Below are positions 26,437-36,300 of a stretch of DNA of 64,000 nt, one piece after another. A model generated the notes under the pieces. The model saw nothing but the letters and a program-made list of their open reading frames with translations. It had not been told where the DNA came from and searched no databases. The translations under genes were made by a program, and so were the position numbers. Position 1 is the first letter of the stretch, and each line of letters starts with the position of its first letter. The stretch is from Acidobacteriota bacterium (GTDB taxonomy: Bacteria > Acidobacteriota > Thermoanaerobaculia > Multivoradales > Multivoraceae): assembly GCA_003388555.1 (NCBI GenBank), contig QQVD01000052.1, forward strand, positions 23,044-87,043, given 5' to 3'.

Positions 26437-27228
26437 GTGGACTCCCGAGCTGCACGGGCCGCCCCGCCGTCGTCGAGTGAGTCGTCCGTGGCGCGGCCGG
26501 ACCGCGATCCGGTGGCCGCGATGGAGAGCGAGTACTCGCTGCCGGTGCACTGGTTCCCGAAGACGAGGATCGCCGCCGCCGGCAGGCGGGAGAAGCAGCG
26601 TCTGGTGATGGAAATGCTGCGTGCGTTCGACCACGGCCAGCCGATCGACCACCTCGACGTCGGCTGCGGCGATGGGCGCTGGACGGCCGACATCAAGGAT
26701 CGGCTGCGCAACCCACGCCGCTGCTGCGGCGTCGACAGGTCGCGTCGGGCGATCGGCTTCGCCACCTTGATCCGACCCGACATCGACTTCCAGGTGGCGC
26801 AGGGCGAGCAGCTGCCTTTCGAGGACGACAGCTTCGATCTGGTCTCGGCGGTCGAGGTCCTCGAGCACGTCGAGGACGGCGCCGAGGAGCGCTTCCTGGC
26901 GCAGATCGCACGGGTGCTGCGACCGGGCGGCCGTCTGCTGCTGACCACGCCGTCGCACCTGGTTCCCCTGCCGGCGACCCACTTCCGCCACTACACCCAG
27001 GAGCGACTCGGTCAGCTGATCGAGGGCGCCGGGTTCGAGATCGCCGTCTGGCGCGGCCACGGCATCCCCGTGGGCGCCGCGGTGTGGAGGCTCGTCCTCT
27101 GGTGCAACGAGTTCCCGCTGCTGTGGAAGCTGGGGCGGTTCCGCTACGCCGAGGCCTCCCCCGGGCGCACAGCGAACCACGTCCTGCTGGCGCGGCTCTC
27201 CGGGACGGGTGGCGAGTCGGCGCGATGA
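26437..27228 (+). CDS. Class I SAM-dependent methyltransferase
   Basis: 263 residues (GTG start; the ATG at 26521 is an alternative that removes a low-complexity leader). The SAM-binding motif I is LDVGCGDGRWT. Post-I and motif II are CCGVDRSRRAI and FDLVSAVEVLEHVED, and motif III is ARVLRPGGRLLLTTPSHL. This is the UbiE/Coq5-like Methyltransf_11 pattern, which methylates small molecules, quinones or lipids. The substrate is unknown. It is followed 130 bases later by the DUF3616 gene on the same strand. Confidence 0.88.
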   Translation: MDSRAARAAPPSSSESSVARPDRDPVAAMESEYSLPVHWFPKTRIAAAGRREKQRLVMEMLRAFDHGQPIDHLDVGCGDGRWTADIKDRLRNPRRCCGVDRSRRAIGFATLIRPDIDFQVAQGEQLPFEDDSFDLVSAVEVLEHVEDGAEERFLAQIARVLRPGGRLLLTTPSHLVPLPATHFRHYTQERLGQLIEGAGFEIAVWRGHGIPVGAAVWRLVLWCNEFPLLWKLGRFRYAEASPGRTANHVLLARLSGTGGESAR

Positions 27229-27357
27229 GAGCTCGGTCGAGGTGGCCGGCCTGAGTCGCGTCGATCTCGCCTGCCGGTCTTGGGCCGAACGGGCGCTCGG
27301 CGGCGCGGTCCGGCGTCGCGGCGGCGCTGCCCCGCCTCGTGGTGTAATCGGTTCGCG

Positions 27358-28491
27358 ATGCGAGAGGCGACGAACGACCTTTACGAAGTCCGAAGCGAGC
27401 CCGAAGAGCGGATCCGCCTCGAGTTCCGCGCCGCCGAGGAGCTGGAGCGGATCGACGATGCCCTCGAGCGGGACATCTCGGCGCTCGCGGTCCACGCACG
27501 AAGCCTCTTCTATGCCTGCGACGAGACGGCGACCGTCGAGCGCCTGCTCTGGGACTCTCGGCGAGGGGCCTTCGGCAGCCACCGCTCGTTCGCCCTCGGC
27601 GAGCACTTCGACCTGCCCGACGGCCCCGACGGCGAGATGGACATCGAGGGGCTGGCGATCGACGGCGGCTACCTCTGGATCACCGGATCGCACAGCTACA
27701 AGCGCGACGATCCCGACGAGGGTGACACCGACCTCTCGAGCCTCGACGACATCGACGTCGATCCCAACCGTGGTTTCCTCGGCCGGGTGCCGCTGGTGGA
27801 CCGGGGAGACGGTGAGCTCGAGCCGGTCGGCCGGATCGAGACGCTGGATGGCGTGGAGCGCACCGCGGCGTGCATGAAGATGCGCGACGACGGCCGCACG
27901 CTGCTGCGCAAACGGCTGTCCGGCGACCGTCTGCTGGCTCCTTTCATGGGCCTTCCCTGCAAGGAGAACGGATTCGACGTCGAGGGCCTGGCGGCCAGCG
28001 GCGATCGGCTCTGGCTGGGGCTGCGCGGCCCGGTCATCGGCCAGCGCTCGCTGCTCGTCGAGGTGCGCACCAAGACCACGAAGAAGGGCTGGTTGAAGCC
28101 GCGGCGACTGAGTGACGGCCGACGCTACCGGCTGGTGGCGCTACCTCTCGACGGGCTCGGGGTGCGCGACCTCCTGATCGACGGCGACAGGATGCTGGTG
28201 CTCGCCGGCGCGACCACCGATGTCGAAGGGCCGCAGTCGATCTACTCGGTGGAACTGTCGCGGCTCGACGAAGCGGCGGTGGTCGCCGAGGCTGACGTGG
28301 TGCGGATCCTCGACCTGCCGGTACACCGCGGCTGCGACCATGCGGAGGGCATCGCGTTCTTCGAACGCGAGGGTCGCCGCTGCCTCGCGGTGGCCTACGA
28401 TGCTCCGGCCGACGACCGGATCGACGAGAAAGACCACTGGCTCGAGCTCGATCTCTTCGACGTCCTGACGCGAGTGGGCGGCTCTTCTTGA
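27358..28491 (+). CDS. DUF3616 domain-containing protein
   Basis: 377 residues without a signal peptide. The sequence around DIEGLAIDGGYLWITGSHS and GLPCKENGFDVEGLAASGDR, and the later HAEGIAFFEREGR, gives the repeated (D/A)-x-EG(L/I)A signature of DUF3616. This family is probably a beta-propeller with calcium- or substrate-binding loops, of unproven function. The ATG start is preceded by the end of a GC-rich leader without a clear ribosome site. Its stop overlaps the start of the metallo-hydrolase by a TTGA junction, so the two are likely co-translated. Confidence 0.75.
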   Translation: MREATNDLYEVRSEPEERIRLEFRAAEELERIDDALERDISALAVHARSLFYACDETATVERLLWDSRRGAFGSHRSFALGEHFDLPDGPDGEMDIEGLAIDGGYLWITGSHSYKRDDPDEGDTDLSSLDDIDVDPNRGFLGRVPLVDRGDGELEPVGRIETLDGVERTAACMKMRDDGRTLLRKRLSGDRLLAPFMGLPCKENGFDVEGLAASGDRLWLGLRGPVIGQRSLLVEVRTKTTKKGWLKPRRLSDGRRYRLVALPLDGLGVRDLLIDGDRMLVLAGATTDVEGPQSIYSVELSRLDEAAVVAEADVVRILDLPVHRGCDHAEGIAFFEREGRRCLAVAYDAPADDRIDEKDHWLELDLFDVLTRVGGSS

Positions 28492-29420
28492 GCGGACCTC
28501 CCAGAGTGCTCCGAGGTGCCGGAGCGGCGGGGTGCCACCGGGTGGGAGAGGTGCGGATCCGCCGCGTCGTCGAGCTCGAGGCGGCTGGCGGCACCCGCTT
28601 CCTGCTTCCCGACGCGACGCGCGAGGCGGTGCGCGAGATCGACTGGCTACGACCTCACTTCGCCGACGCAGAGGGCAATCTGATCCTCAGCATCCACTCG
28701 TGGCTGCTCGATACCCCGAGCGGGCGTGTCGTCGTCGACACCGGGCTGGGCAACGACAAGCAGCGCGAGATCCCGCTCTGGAATGCGCGCTCCGGCCCCT
28801 ATCTCGAAGAGCTGACGTCGGCGGGCTTCGCTCCCGGCGACATCGATCTGGTGATCAACACCCACCTGCACGTCGACCACGTCGGCTGGAACACGCGCTG
28901 GCGCGACGGAGCGTGGACTCCGACATTCCCCTCAGCACGCTACCTCCTGGGGCGTGTCGAGTGGGAGCACTGGAGCCGGCGACCGGAGCCGCAGTACCGG
29001 CAGGTGATCGACGACTCGGTGCGGCCGGTCGTCGAGGCGGGGCTCGCCGACCTGTTCGAGATGGACCAGAGACTGACCCCGGAGATCTCGGCCGAGCCCA
29101 CCACCGGCCACAGCATCGGTCACGTCAGCCTGTGGATCGAGTCGGCCGGCGAGAGAGCGCTCGTCAGCGGCGACTTCCTCCACCATCCCGCCCAGGCGGC
29201 GCGGCCCGAGTGGTGCAGCACCGCCGACCACGATCGCGACCAGGCGATCGCGACGCGGCGACGGATGCTCGCCCGTCTCGCCGACGAGGGCGTGGCGGTC
29301 TTCGGCATGCACTTCGGCGAGCCCTGCCGGGTGCTGCGCGACGGCGACGCCTTCCGGCTCGAGCCCACCACCTCGTCCGAGAGCGCTCTGACCGGCTCTG
29401 ACCGGCGGACCTCCGACTGA
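28488..29420 (+). CDS. MBL-fold metallo-hydrolase
   Basis: 310 residues from a TTG overlapping the upstream stop (TTGA). GTG starts at 28542 or 28551 are also plausible. The zinc motif HxHxDH is present (INTHLHVDHVGWN), with further ligands in TTGHSIGHVSLWI and VSGDFLHHPAQ and a late His in AVFGMHFGEPCR. This is the metallo-beta-lactamase superfamily in its quorum-lactonase/glyoxalase-II-like form. It hydrolyses an ester, lactone or phosphoester. Nothing shows which. The SRPBCC gene begins 13 bases after its stop. Confidence 0.88.
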   Translation: MSGPPRVLRGAGAAGCHRVGEVRIRRVVELEAAGGTRFLLPDATREAVREIDWLRPHFADAEGNLILSIHSWLLDTPSGRVVVDTGLGNDKQREIPLWNARSGPYLEELTSAGFAPGDIDLVINTHLHVDHVGWNTRWRDGAWTPTFPSARYLLGRVEWEHWSRRPEPQYRQVIDDSVRPVVEAGLADLFEMDQRLTPEISAEPTTGHSIGHVSLWIESAGERALVSGDFLHHPAQAARPEWCSTADHDRDQAIATRRRMLARLADEGVAVFGMHFGEPCRVLRDGDAFRLEPTTSSESALTGSDRRTSD

Positions 29421-29433
29421 ACGGAGCGATTCC

Positions 29434-29904
29434 CTGCACTTCGTCCAGCGCAGCACCATCGCCGCCCCGGCGCAGCGGGTCTTCGCCTTCCACGAGGAGC
29501 CCGACGCCTTCGCCCGACTGCAGCCGCCCTGGCAGAGGGTGGAGATCGTGCAGCCGCCGACATCGCTCGAGGTCGGCACCCGGGTCGTGTTGCGGGTCCG
29601 GGTCGGACCGCTGTGGCAGACGATCGAGGCCGAGCACGTCGCCTACGAGCCGGGCCGCTCGTTCACCGACCGCATGGTGCGAGGACCCTTCGCCGAATGG
29701 CTGCACCGACACATCGTCGAGCCGATCGACGCGAGTTCCTGCGAGCTGATCGACGACGTGACCTTTCGGCTGCCGCTGGGAGCCCTCGGACGCGTCTGCG
29801 GCGGCTGGTACGCGCGCCGGCAGCTGCAGAGGCTGTTCGACTACCGCCACGAGGTGACGCGACGGGCCTGCGAACGACCGGAGGTGTCGGCTGCCAGTCG
29901 TTAG
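29434..29904 (+). CDS. SRPBCC/START-like protein, apparent CTG start
   Basis: 156 residues if translation begins at the CTG at 29434, giving an N-terminus (Met)-HFVQRSTIAAPAQRVFAFH. That is the standard first strand of the polyketide-cyclase/CoxG-like SRPBCC fold. No ATG, GTG or TTG exists in this frame between the upstream in-frame TGA (near 29388) and the GTG at 29539. Starting at that GTG would delete the first strand and helix. A GGAG motif lies about 9 bases before the CTG. The remainder (GPLWQTIEAEHVAYEPG; DRMVRGPFAEWLHRHIVEP) is typical of small hydrophobic-ligand binders. It ends 4 bases before the convergent hybrid kinase. Confidence 0.7.
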   Translation: MHFVQRSTIAAPAQRVFAFHEEPDAFARLQPPWQRVEIVQPPTSLEVGTRVVLRVRVGPLWQTIEAEHVAYEPGRSFTDRMVRGPFAEWLHRHIVEPIDASSCELIDDVTFRLPLGALGRVCGGWYARRQLQRLFDYRHEVTRRACERPEVSAASR

Positions 29905-29908
29905 CGCC

Positions 29909-32900
29909 TCAGGGATTGGGGTGCTGAGCCGACGCGGTCGCCAGCAGGCCGCGGAGCTCCGCCATGTCGATCGGCTTGACGAAGTGCTGGTCGAAGAGCG
30001 GTGACGGCTCGGCAGCGCGCTGGAGCACCTCGTCGTTCGAGAACCCGGTCGTGGCCGCGAGGATGCCGCGGTAGCCGTCGGCGCGCATGCGTCTGGCCAC
30101 CTCGACCCCGGAGAGGTCGGGCAGGTCGATGTCGAGCAGTACGACCTGGAAGCGACCGCCATCCCGCAGCCGCTCGAGCGCCTCGAATCCGTTGCCTGCG
30201 ACGGCGACGCGATGCCCCTCGAGCTCGAGCAGCTCGGCGAGGGTGGCGGCGACATCGGCGTTGTCCTCGACGATGAGCATGTAAAGGCTCTCTACCGCAG
30301 CCGTCTGTTCCTCGGCCGTGTCGGCTTCGAGCGCCGGGATCCTGCCGGGGAGCCGGACGACGAACCGCGATCCCTGACCGAGTCCGTCGCTGAAGGCCTC
30401 CACCTCGCCGCCGTGCAGGTGCGCGAGGTCGCGTACCAGGGCCAGACCGACCCCGAGCCCTTCGACGTCGTCGTCACGCCGCACCCTGGAGAAGAGATCG
30501 AAGATGCGCATCAGGTCGTCGCTCTCGATGCCGCAGCCTTCGTCCTCGACCGTGATCTCGAACTCCTCGGCGGAGGTCGGGTGCACGGCGAGCGACACCC
30601 TGCCGCCGGCATCCGAGTACTTGATCGCGTTGGAGAGCAGGTTGACGACGATCTGCTCGAGCCGCACCGGGTCCACCGAGGCGGCGAGCTCGGGATCGCC
30701 GAGGTCGAGCTCGAACCGGATCTGCTTGCACCTCAGCGCGTCCTGGCACGCCGCCACCGCGTCGGCGACGCTCTCGGCGACGAGGATCTCCCTCTTCTGG
30801 AGCCGGATCGTTCCCTGCTGGAAGCGACTGGCGTCGAGCAGGTCGGCGAGGATGCGCCGCAGGTAGACGATCTGCCGCCCCATGCCGTCGATCAAGGGCC
30901 TCACCTCCTCGATCTCGCGGCTGCCGTCGCGGCGCAGGATCTCGATCGAGTTGGCCAGCCCCGAGATCGGGTTCCGCAGCTCGTGGCCGAGCACCGCGAG
31001 GAAGCTGCGCGTCCTGCCCGCCGCCTCGCGCAGATCGAGCTCGGCTCGGCGACGGAGCTTCGCCGTGTGCAGCTGGGTGCGGATGCGCACCAGGAGCTCG
31101 TGGCTGCTGAACGGCTTCGCCAGGTAGTCGTCCGCCAACGACTCGAACCCCTCGGTGCGCGATTCTTCGCCCGCTCTCGCCGAAAGCAGGATGACGGGCG
31201 TCGTGGCCAGCGCGGGATCCCGGCGCATGGCTCGCGCCAGCCCGAAGCCGTCGAGCCTCGGCATCATGACGTCGGCCAGCACCAGAGACGGGCCGAGCTC
31301 ACCAGCGAGTCGCAGAGCGGCCTCTCCATCGCGGGCGGTGACGACTCGGTAATGGGGCTGCAGTAGATCGACGACGTAGCGGCGCATGTCTGGATTGTCG
31401 TCGGCCCAGAGGATGAGTGGCACGTCTTCACCGGCTTCGGAGGCGGCCGCCTCGTCCTCGTGAGGAGGCTCCGCGGCCACTCCTTCGGCGGTCGCATTCG
31501 TGTCCTCGAGCCAGGTTGCCGCCTCGATCAGGTAGGGGAGGTGCCCGACGTCCCCCCGGTCCTTACCGGTGGCGCTTTCCGACACAGGCTCCGACTCCGG
31601 ATCCCCGCCCGACCGCTCCTCCCAGGGGATCGTGACAGTGAATCGGCTGCCCTGACCGACGCGGCTGGTCACCGCGACCTCGCCGCCGTGCACCGCGGCC
31701 AGCTCCCGCACCAGGGCCAGGCCGATACCGGTGCCCTCGAACGAACGCGCCTGCTGGCTGCGCACCCGATGGAAGCGGCGGAAGAGATGCGGGATCTCGT
31801 CCTCAGGGATGCCGACCCCGGTGTCCTCGACCTCCAGCACCAGCGTCTCGCCGTCGCGACGCAGTCGCACCGTCACGCGGCCCTCGAGGGTGAACTTGAG
31901 AGCGTTCGAGAGCAGGTTGAGGACGATCTTCTCCCACATCGCCGCATCCAGCCACGCCTTCTCGTCGGGCGCCTCGATCTCGCAGTGCAGCTCGAGGCCG
32001 GCGCGCTGCATGGCGCCCTCGAAGTGGCCGACCAGCCCTCGGGTCAGCTCGCTGGCGTCGACCGCCTCGAAGCGGGCCTGGTGCCCGCCGGCGGACAGGC
32101 GGGCGAAGTCGAGCAGGGTGTTGACCATGCGCAGTAGGCGCTGGGCGTTGCGGTAGACCGGCAGCAGCCGCTCGTGTCCGGGTCCTTCCGCCAGCAGGTC
32201 CTCCAGCGGACCGAGGATCAGCGTCAGCGGCGTGCGGAACTCGTGCGAGATGTTCGAGAAGAAGGTGGTCTTCGCGCGGTCGAGCTCGGCCAGGGCCTCG
32301 AGGCGCCTCTCCTGCATCTCGAACGCGTGCGCCTGCGCCGCCGAGTTGCCGACGATGCGCACCAGGGTGCGGCAGAAGTGGCGGTAGCTGGCATCGATCA
32401 CGCAGCGCGGGTTGAGCCCGAGGATGGCGAAGCCGTTGGGCGCGGCGTCCGGCCTGCCGAAGGGCATCACCTTCGCCGAGCGCGCCGGCTCCGGCCAAGG
32501 CTCCGCGGGCAGACCGCGATCATCGAGGCCCTCGAGCAGGCGCGGCCCGTCTTCCGGTGACGGCGTCGGCCATGCCTGGCCCGCGGCGCCGGCCGTGAGG
32601 ACGTGGGGGGCGTGGTCGGAGCCCGGCGTGACACCCGCGGCGGCCATCAGGCGCGCCTCGGTCTGGTCGGGGTTCCACTGGTAGAAGAGGGCGAACGGCA
32701 CGTCGGCCTCGCCGGCGGAGAGCGCCCGCGCGCATTCTTCGAAGGCCTCGTCGGCCTTCGACGCGACAGAAGCGGCTTCGGAGAGCCGTTGCAGCAGGGC
32801 CATCCGGCGCACTCCGATGACGCGCTCCGTCTCCTCGGTGCAGGCGCAGAAGAGACCGGCGACCTCGCCGCCCTCGTCGAGGATCGGGCTGTAGGAGAAG

Positions 32901-33313
32901 GTGAAGTACGTCTCCTCGAGGTAGCCGTGACGCTGCAGGGTCAGCAGCAGGTCGCGGTTCCAGGTGGCAGTGCCTCGTTCGAGCACCTGGTCGGCGAGCG
33001 GGCCCACCTCGTTCCAGATCTCGCTCCAGATCTCGGCCGCCGGCGCTCCCAGGGCCGAAGGGTGACGCGTCCCGAGTATCGGGATGTAGTCGTCGTTGTA
33101 GAGGTTGATGCGCTGGCGACCCCACCAGACGAACATCGGGTGGCGCGAAGCGAGGATCAGCTGCACCGAGGTGAGCAGGCTCTGTGGCCAGCGGTCCGGC
33201 GGGCCGAGGGGCGTCGTCTCCCAGCGATGGGCGCGCATCCGTGCGGCCATCTCGCTGTCACCGCGGAAGGAGGCGAGGGTGCCGCCGCCGTCGGAGGGCG
33301 CTGATCCGCTCAC
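29909..33313 (-). CDS. Tandem hybrid sensor kinase (PAS-GAF-HK-REC-HK-REC)
   Basis: 1134 residues, no membrane segment. From the N-terminus: a PAS-like domain (~20-160), a GAF-like domain (~165-330), HisKA with H357 (NISHEFRTPL) and HATPase (DTGVGI), receiver 1 with D681 (LVLADVMMP), a second HisKA with H777 (LGHELRNPI) and HATPase (DEGCGI; GLGVGLALVRDL), and receiver 2 with D1061 (VLLDIDLPDLSG). Both kinase modules keep their catalytic boxes. This is a cytoplasmic phosphorelay hub. There is no DNA-binding output domain and no adjacent effector, so its final target is elsewhere. Confidence 0.93.
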   Translation of the reverse strand: MSGSAPSDGGGTLASFRGDSEMAARMRAHRWETTPLGPPDRWPQSLLTSVQLILASRHPMFVWWGRQRINLYNDDYIPILGTRHPSALGAPAAEIWSEIWNEVGPLADQVLERGTATWNRDLLLTLQRHGYLEETYFTFSYSPILDEGGEVAGLFCACTEETERVIGVRRMALLQRLSEAASVASKADEAFEECARALSAGEADVPFALFYQWNPDQTEARLMAAAGVTPGSDHAPHVLTAGAAGQAWPTPSPEDGPRLLEGLDDRGLPAEPWPEPARSAKVMPFGRPDAAPNGFAILGLNPRCVIDASYRHFCRTLVRIVGNSAAQAHAFEMQERRLEALAELDRAKTTFFSNISHEFRTPLTLILGPLEDLLAEGPGHERLLPVYRNAQRLLRMVNTLLDFARLSAGGHQARFEAVDASELTRGLVGHFEGAMQRAGLELHCEIEAPDEKAWLDAAMWEKIVLNLLSNALKFTLEGRVTVRLRRDGETLVLEVEDTGVGIPEDEIPHLFRRFHRVRSQQARSFEGTGIGLALVRELAAVHGGEVAVTSRVGQGSRFTVTIPWEERSGGDPESEPVSESATGKDRGDVGHLPYLIEAATWLEDTNATAEGVAAEPPHEDEAAASEAGEDVPLILWADDNPDMRRYVVDLLQPHYRVVTARDGEAALRLAGELGPSLVLADVMMPRLDGFGLARAMRRDPALATTPVILLSARAGEESRTEGFESLADDYLAKPFSSHELLVRIRTQLHTAKLRRRAELDLREAAGRTRSFLAVLGHELRNPISGLANSIEILRRDGSREIEEVRPLIDGMGRQIVYLRRILADLLDASRFQQGTIRLQKREILVAESVADAVAACQDALRCKQIRFELDLGDPELAASVDPVRLEQIVVNLLSNAIKYSDAGGRVSLAVHPTSAEEFEITVEDEGCGIESDDLMRIFDLFSRVRRDDDVEGLGVGLALVRDLAHLHGGEVEAFSDGLGQGSRFVVRLPGRIPALEADTAEEQTAAVESLYMLIVEDNADVAATLAELLELEGHRVAVAGNGFEALERLRDGGRFQVVLLDIDLPDLSGVEVARRMRADGYRGILAATTGFSNDEVLQRAAEPSPLFDQHFVKPIDMAELRGLLATASAQHPNP

Positions 33314-33368
33314 TGCGACTCGATCGCGGTGCCGAACCGTGGCGATCCGGACCCCGCTCCGCGGCGTC

Positions 33369-36300
33369 TCATTCCGACTGGAACCACAGGGTCTCGGGTC
33401 GCCATGCGCCGGGGGCGATCTCCTGCAGCGTCAGGGCGTCGTAGAGCCGGCCGCCGAGCATGGTGTGGGAGATCTTCTCGCTGCTGCGCAGGTCCTCGAG
33501 CGGGTCCTCTTCGAGCACGATGAGGTCGGCGAGTTTGCCGGGCTCGAGCGAGCCGAGATCGCCGTCGAGGCCGAGGTGGCGGGCGCCGTCGATGGTGCCG
33601 GCCTCGAGCGCCTCGAGGGGGCTCATGCCTCCCTGCTCGAACATCCACAGCTCCCAGTGAGCGGCGAGGCCCTCGCGCTGTCCGTGGGCGCCGAGCCCGA
33701 TGATCACTCCCGCGTCGCGCAGCTGCCTGCAGACCGCCGCCGCCCGGATGTGGTTGTAGTCGCCTTCGGGTGCCTTGGGGACGCGACGGGCTCGCGGGTC
33801 GACCCGGTCGGAGGGCACCCAGCGCAGCAGGCGCTCGTTGTCGTAGACGTCGGTGTGGTGGTACCAGTAGCGCTCGCCCTCGATGCCGCCGAAGGCGACA
33901 CCCAGAGTCGGCGTGATGCCGGCGACGTCCATCGTCTCCGGGCCGCCCCAGAACTGCAGCACGTCGTCGTAGATCTCGGCGACCGAGAGCGAATGCTCGA
34001 TCCCGGTGTGTCCGTCCATGACCATCGTCATGTTGTGCATGAACAGGGCGCCGCCTTCGTTGACCACCATCATGTCGAGCTCGCGCGCCGCCTGCACCAC
34101 CTGCTGACGCTGGTCACGGCGCGGCTGGTTGTAGCTCTTCACCGAGAAGGCCCCGGCGGCCTTGAGGCGACGCAGGTGAGCGCGGGCGTCGTCGAGACTC
34201 TCGATCTCCGCCTTGGCCGGGCCGGCGGCGCCGTAGAGGATCGTGCCGGTCGAGAAGAGTCGCGGCGCGGGGATCATGCCCGCCTTCTGCATCTCGCTGG
34301 CGGCGAAGAAGGTGGAGGTGTCGTTCGACGGATCGTGCACGGTGGTGACGCCGAAGGAGAGCGAGCTGAGGTTGTAGTAGTTCTGCTGCGGGATGATCTC
34401 GCTGACGCCCTGTGAGCCGTGCCAGTGCACGTCGAGCAGGCCCGGCATCACCACCTTGCCGCTGACGTCGACGACCACCGCATCGGCCGGGATCTCGACC
34501 TCGCTGCGCGGCCCCACCGCGGCGATGCGATCGCCCTCGGTGACCACGACACCGTCCTCGAGGATGCCGCGCTCGTCGGCGCCGTCCTTGCCGGGCGCCA
34601 TGGTGAGCACCTTGGCGCCGACCAGCGCGATGCGTGCACGGTGCAGATCACGGGTCACTGCGAAGCCGAGGTCGACGCTCGCCGCGGCGTCGGAGCTCTC
34701 GGAGTCCTCGGAGTCCTCGGAGTCCCGCGAGCCGCCCGAGCCCGTGGCGTCGCCATCGCCGTCGCCAGCGCGCCGCGGAAAGGCGACGGCGGTCTCGAAG
34801 AAGTCCGGCCCCATCGACCAGTAGAGCCTGGAGGAGTCGCCCGACCAGTCGATCCACTCGCCGGCGTCCTGCGACACCCTCCGCATCGGCAGGCTCTTGA
34901 AGTCGGGAGAGAGCGCCAGCGGCTTCGAAGCGTCCGGCATCGGCACCACGAAGGCCTGGAAGCGTTCGCTGAAGGCCAGCAGCGTCCCGTCGGGGGAGAC
35001 GCGGAACTCGGTGGCGTTCTCGCTGGTGGCGTGCTCGCGCGCCTCGACGTCACCCGAGAGGGGACCGTCGACCCGCTGCGAGCGCAGCACCCGTCGGTCG
35101 CCGCCGAAGCCGGTGAAGTAGACGCGGTCCGACCCGTCGCCGAAGTGCGGCTGGAAGCCGGATTCGGCGAAACGCGTCGGCTCGCCGACGGTGCGAGGAC
35201 GATCGCCTGTGAGGTCGACCGAGACGCGGTAGAGACCGGGCTCCTTGGACCACAGCGGTGAGGTCAGGAAGCCCCCTTGGCCCTTGCGGTAGACCAGCGT
35301 GCTGCCGTCGGGCGACAGCGCCGGCTCGAAGTAGTGCCCGGGCGCCTCGCTCAGCGGGAACGGCTCGCCGCCGCCGGCGGCGACGATCTGCACCGTGGCC
35401 AGATCCTTGTCGTCCCAGGTGGTGTAGACCACCCAGCGTCCGTCGCGCGAGAAGCTCGGGTAGTGCTCGAAGCGCTCGTCCCCGGTCAGTCGTCGGGGCG
35501 CGCCGAGCGCCATGCGGCCTGCGCCGTCGCGTTCGACCGAGCGGGTGTAGAGGTGACCGAGGGCCTGGAAGACCACCCGGCTGCCGTCGGGTGACATCTG
35601 CGCCCAGCGCACCATCTTGGTGTGGAAGGTCTCCGGCGCCACGTCGACCGGGTAGCGCAGCGCGTGGTGGATGCGATGGGTGGCGCGGGCGCGGAACGGG
35701 ATCACCTCGGCGCCTCCGTCGGCGACGTCGACGCGGCGGATCTTGCCGCCGGCCCAGATGACGATCGAGCGGGAGTCCGGCGTCCACTCGTAGCTCGGGT
35801 AGACGCCGTGGATCGCCCAGATCTCCTGGTTGTCGCGGTCGAGGCCGTCGTAGAGAGCCCGGTTCTCGCCGCTCTCGAGATCGTGCACGAACAGAGTGCT
35901 CTGGAAGTGCACCCGGCGCACGAACGCCAGATAGCGCCCGTCGGGCGACGGCTGCGGCCGCACCGCGCCGCCGGGGCCGTCGATCACCGTCTCGATCTCG
36001 CCGGTGGTGCGGTCGATGCGGCGGACGGTGTAGATCTCGTCGTTGCTGTCCTTGCTGTACTGGAAGGCGTCGCCGGGCGTGGTGTCCTGCGAGAAGTAGA
36101 CGTAGCGCCCGTCGGGAGAGAACTCGGGCTCGCCGAGGTCCTTCTGCTCGTTGGGCTTCTCGTTGAGCTGCAGGCCGCTGCCCTCGCCCGAGGCGTGCCA
36201 CAGCCAGATCTCGCCCGAGCCCAGTGAGCGCCTCGAGCTGAAGTGCTTGCGCGCCGCCAGGAACTGGCCGTCCGGCGCCCACGCCGGCGAGTTCGGCAGC

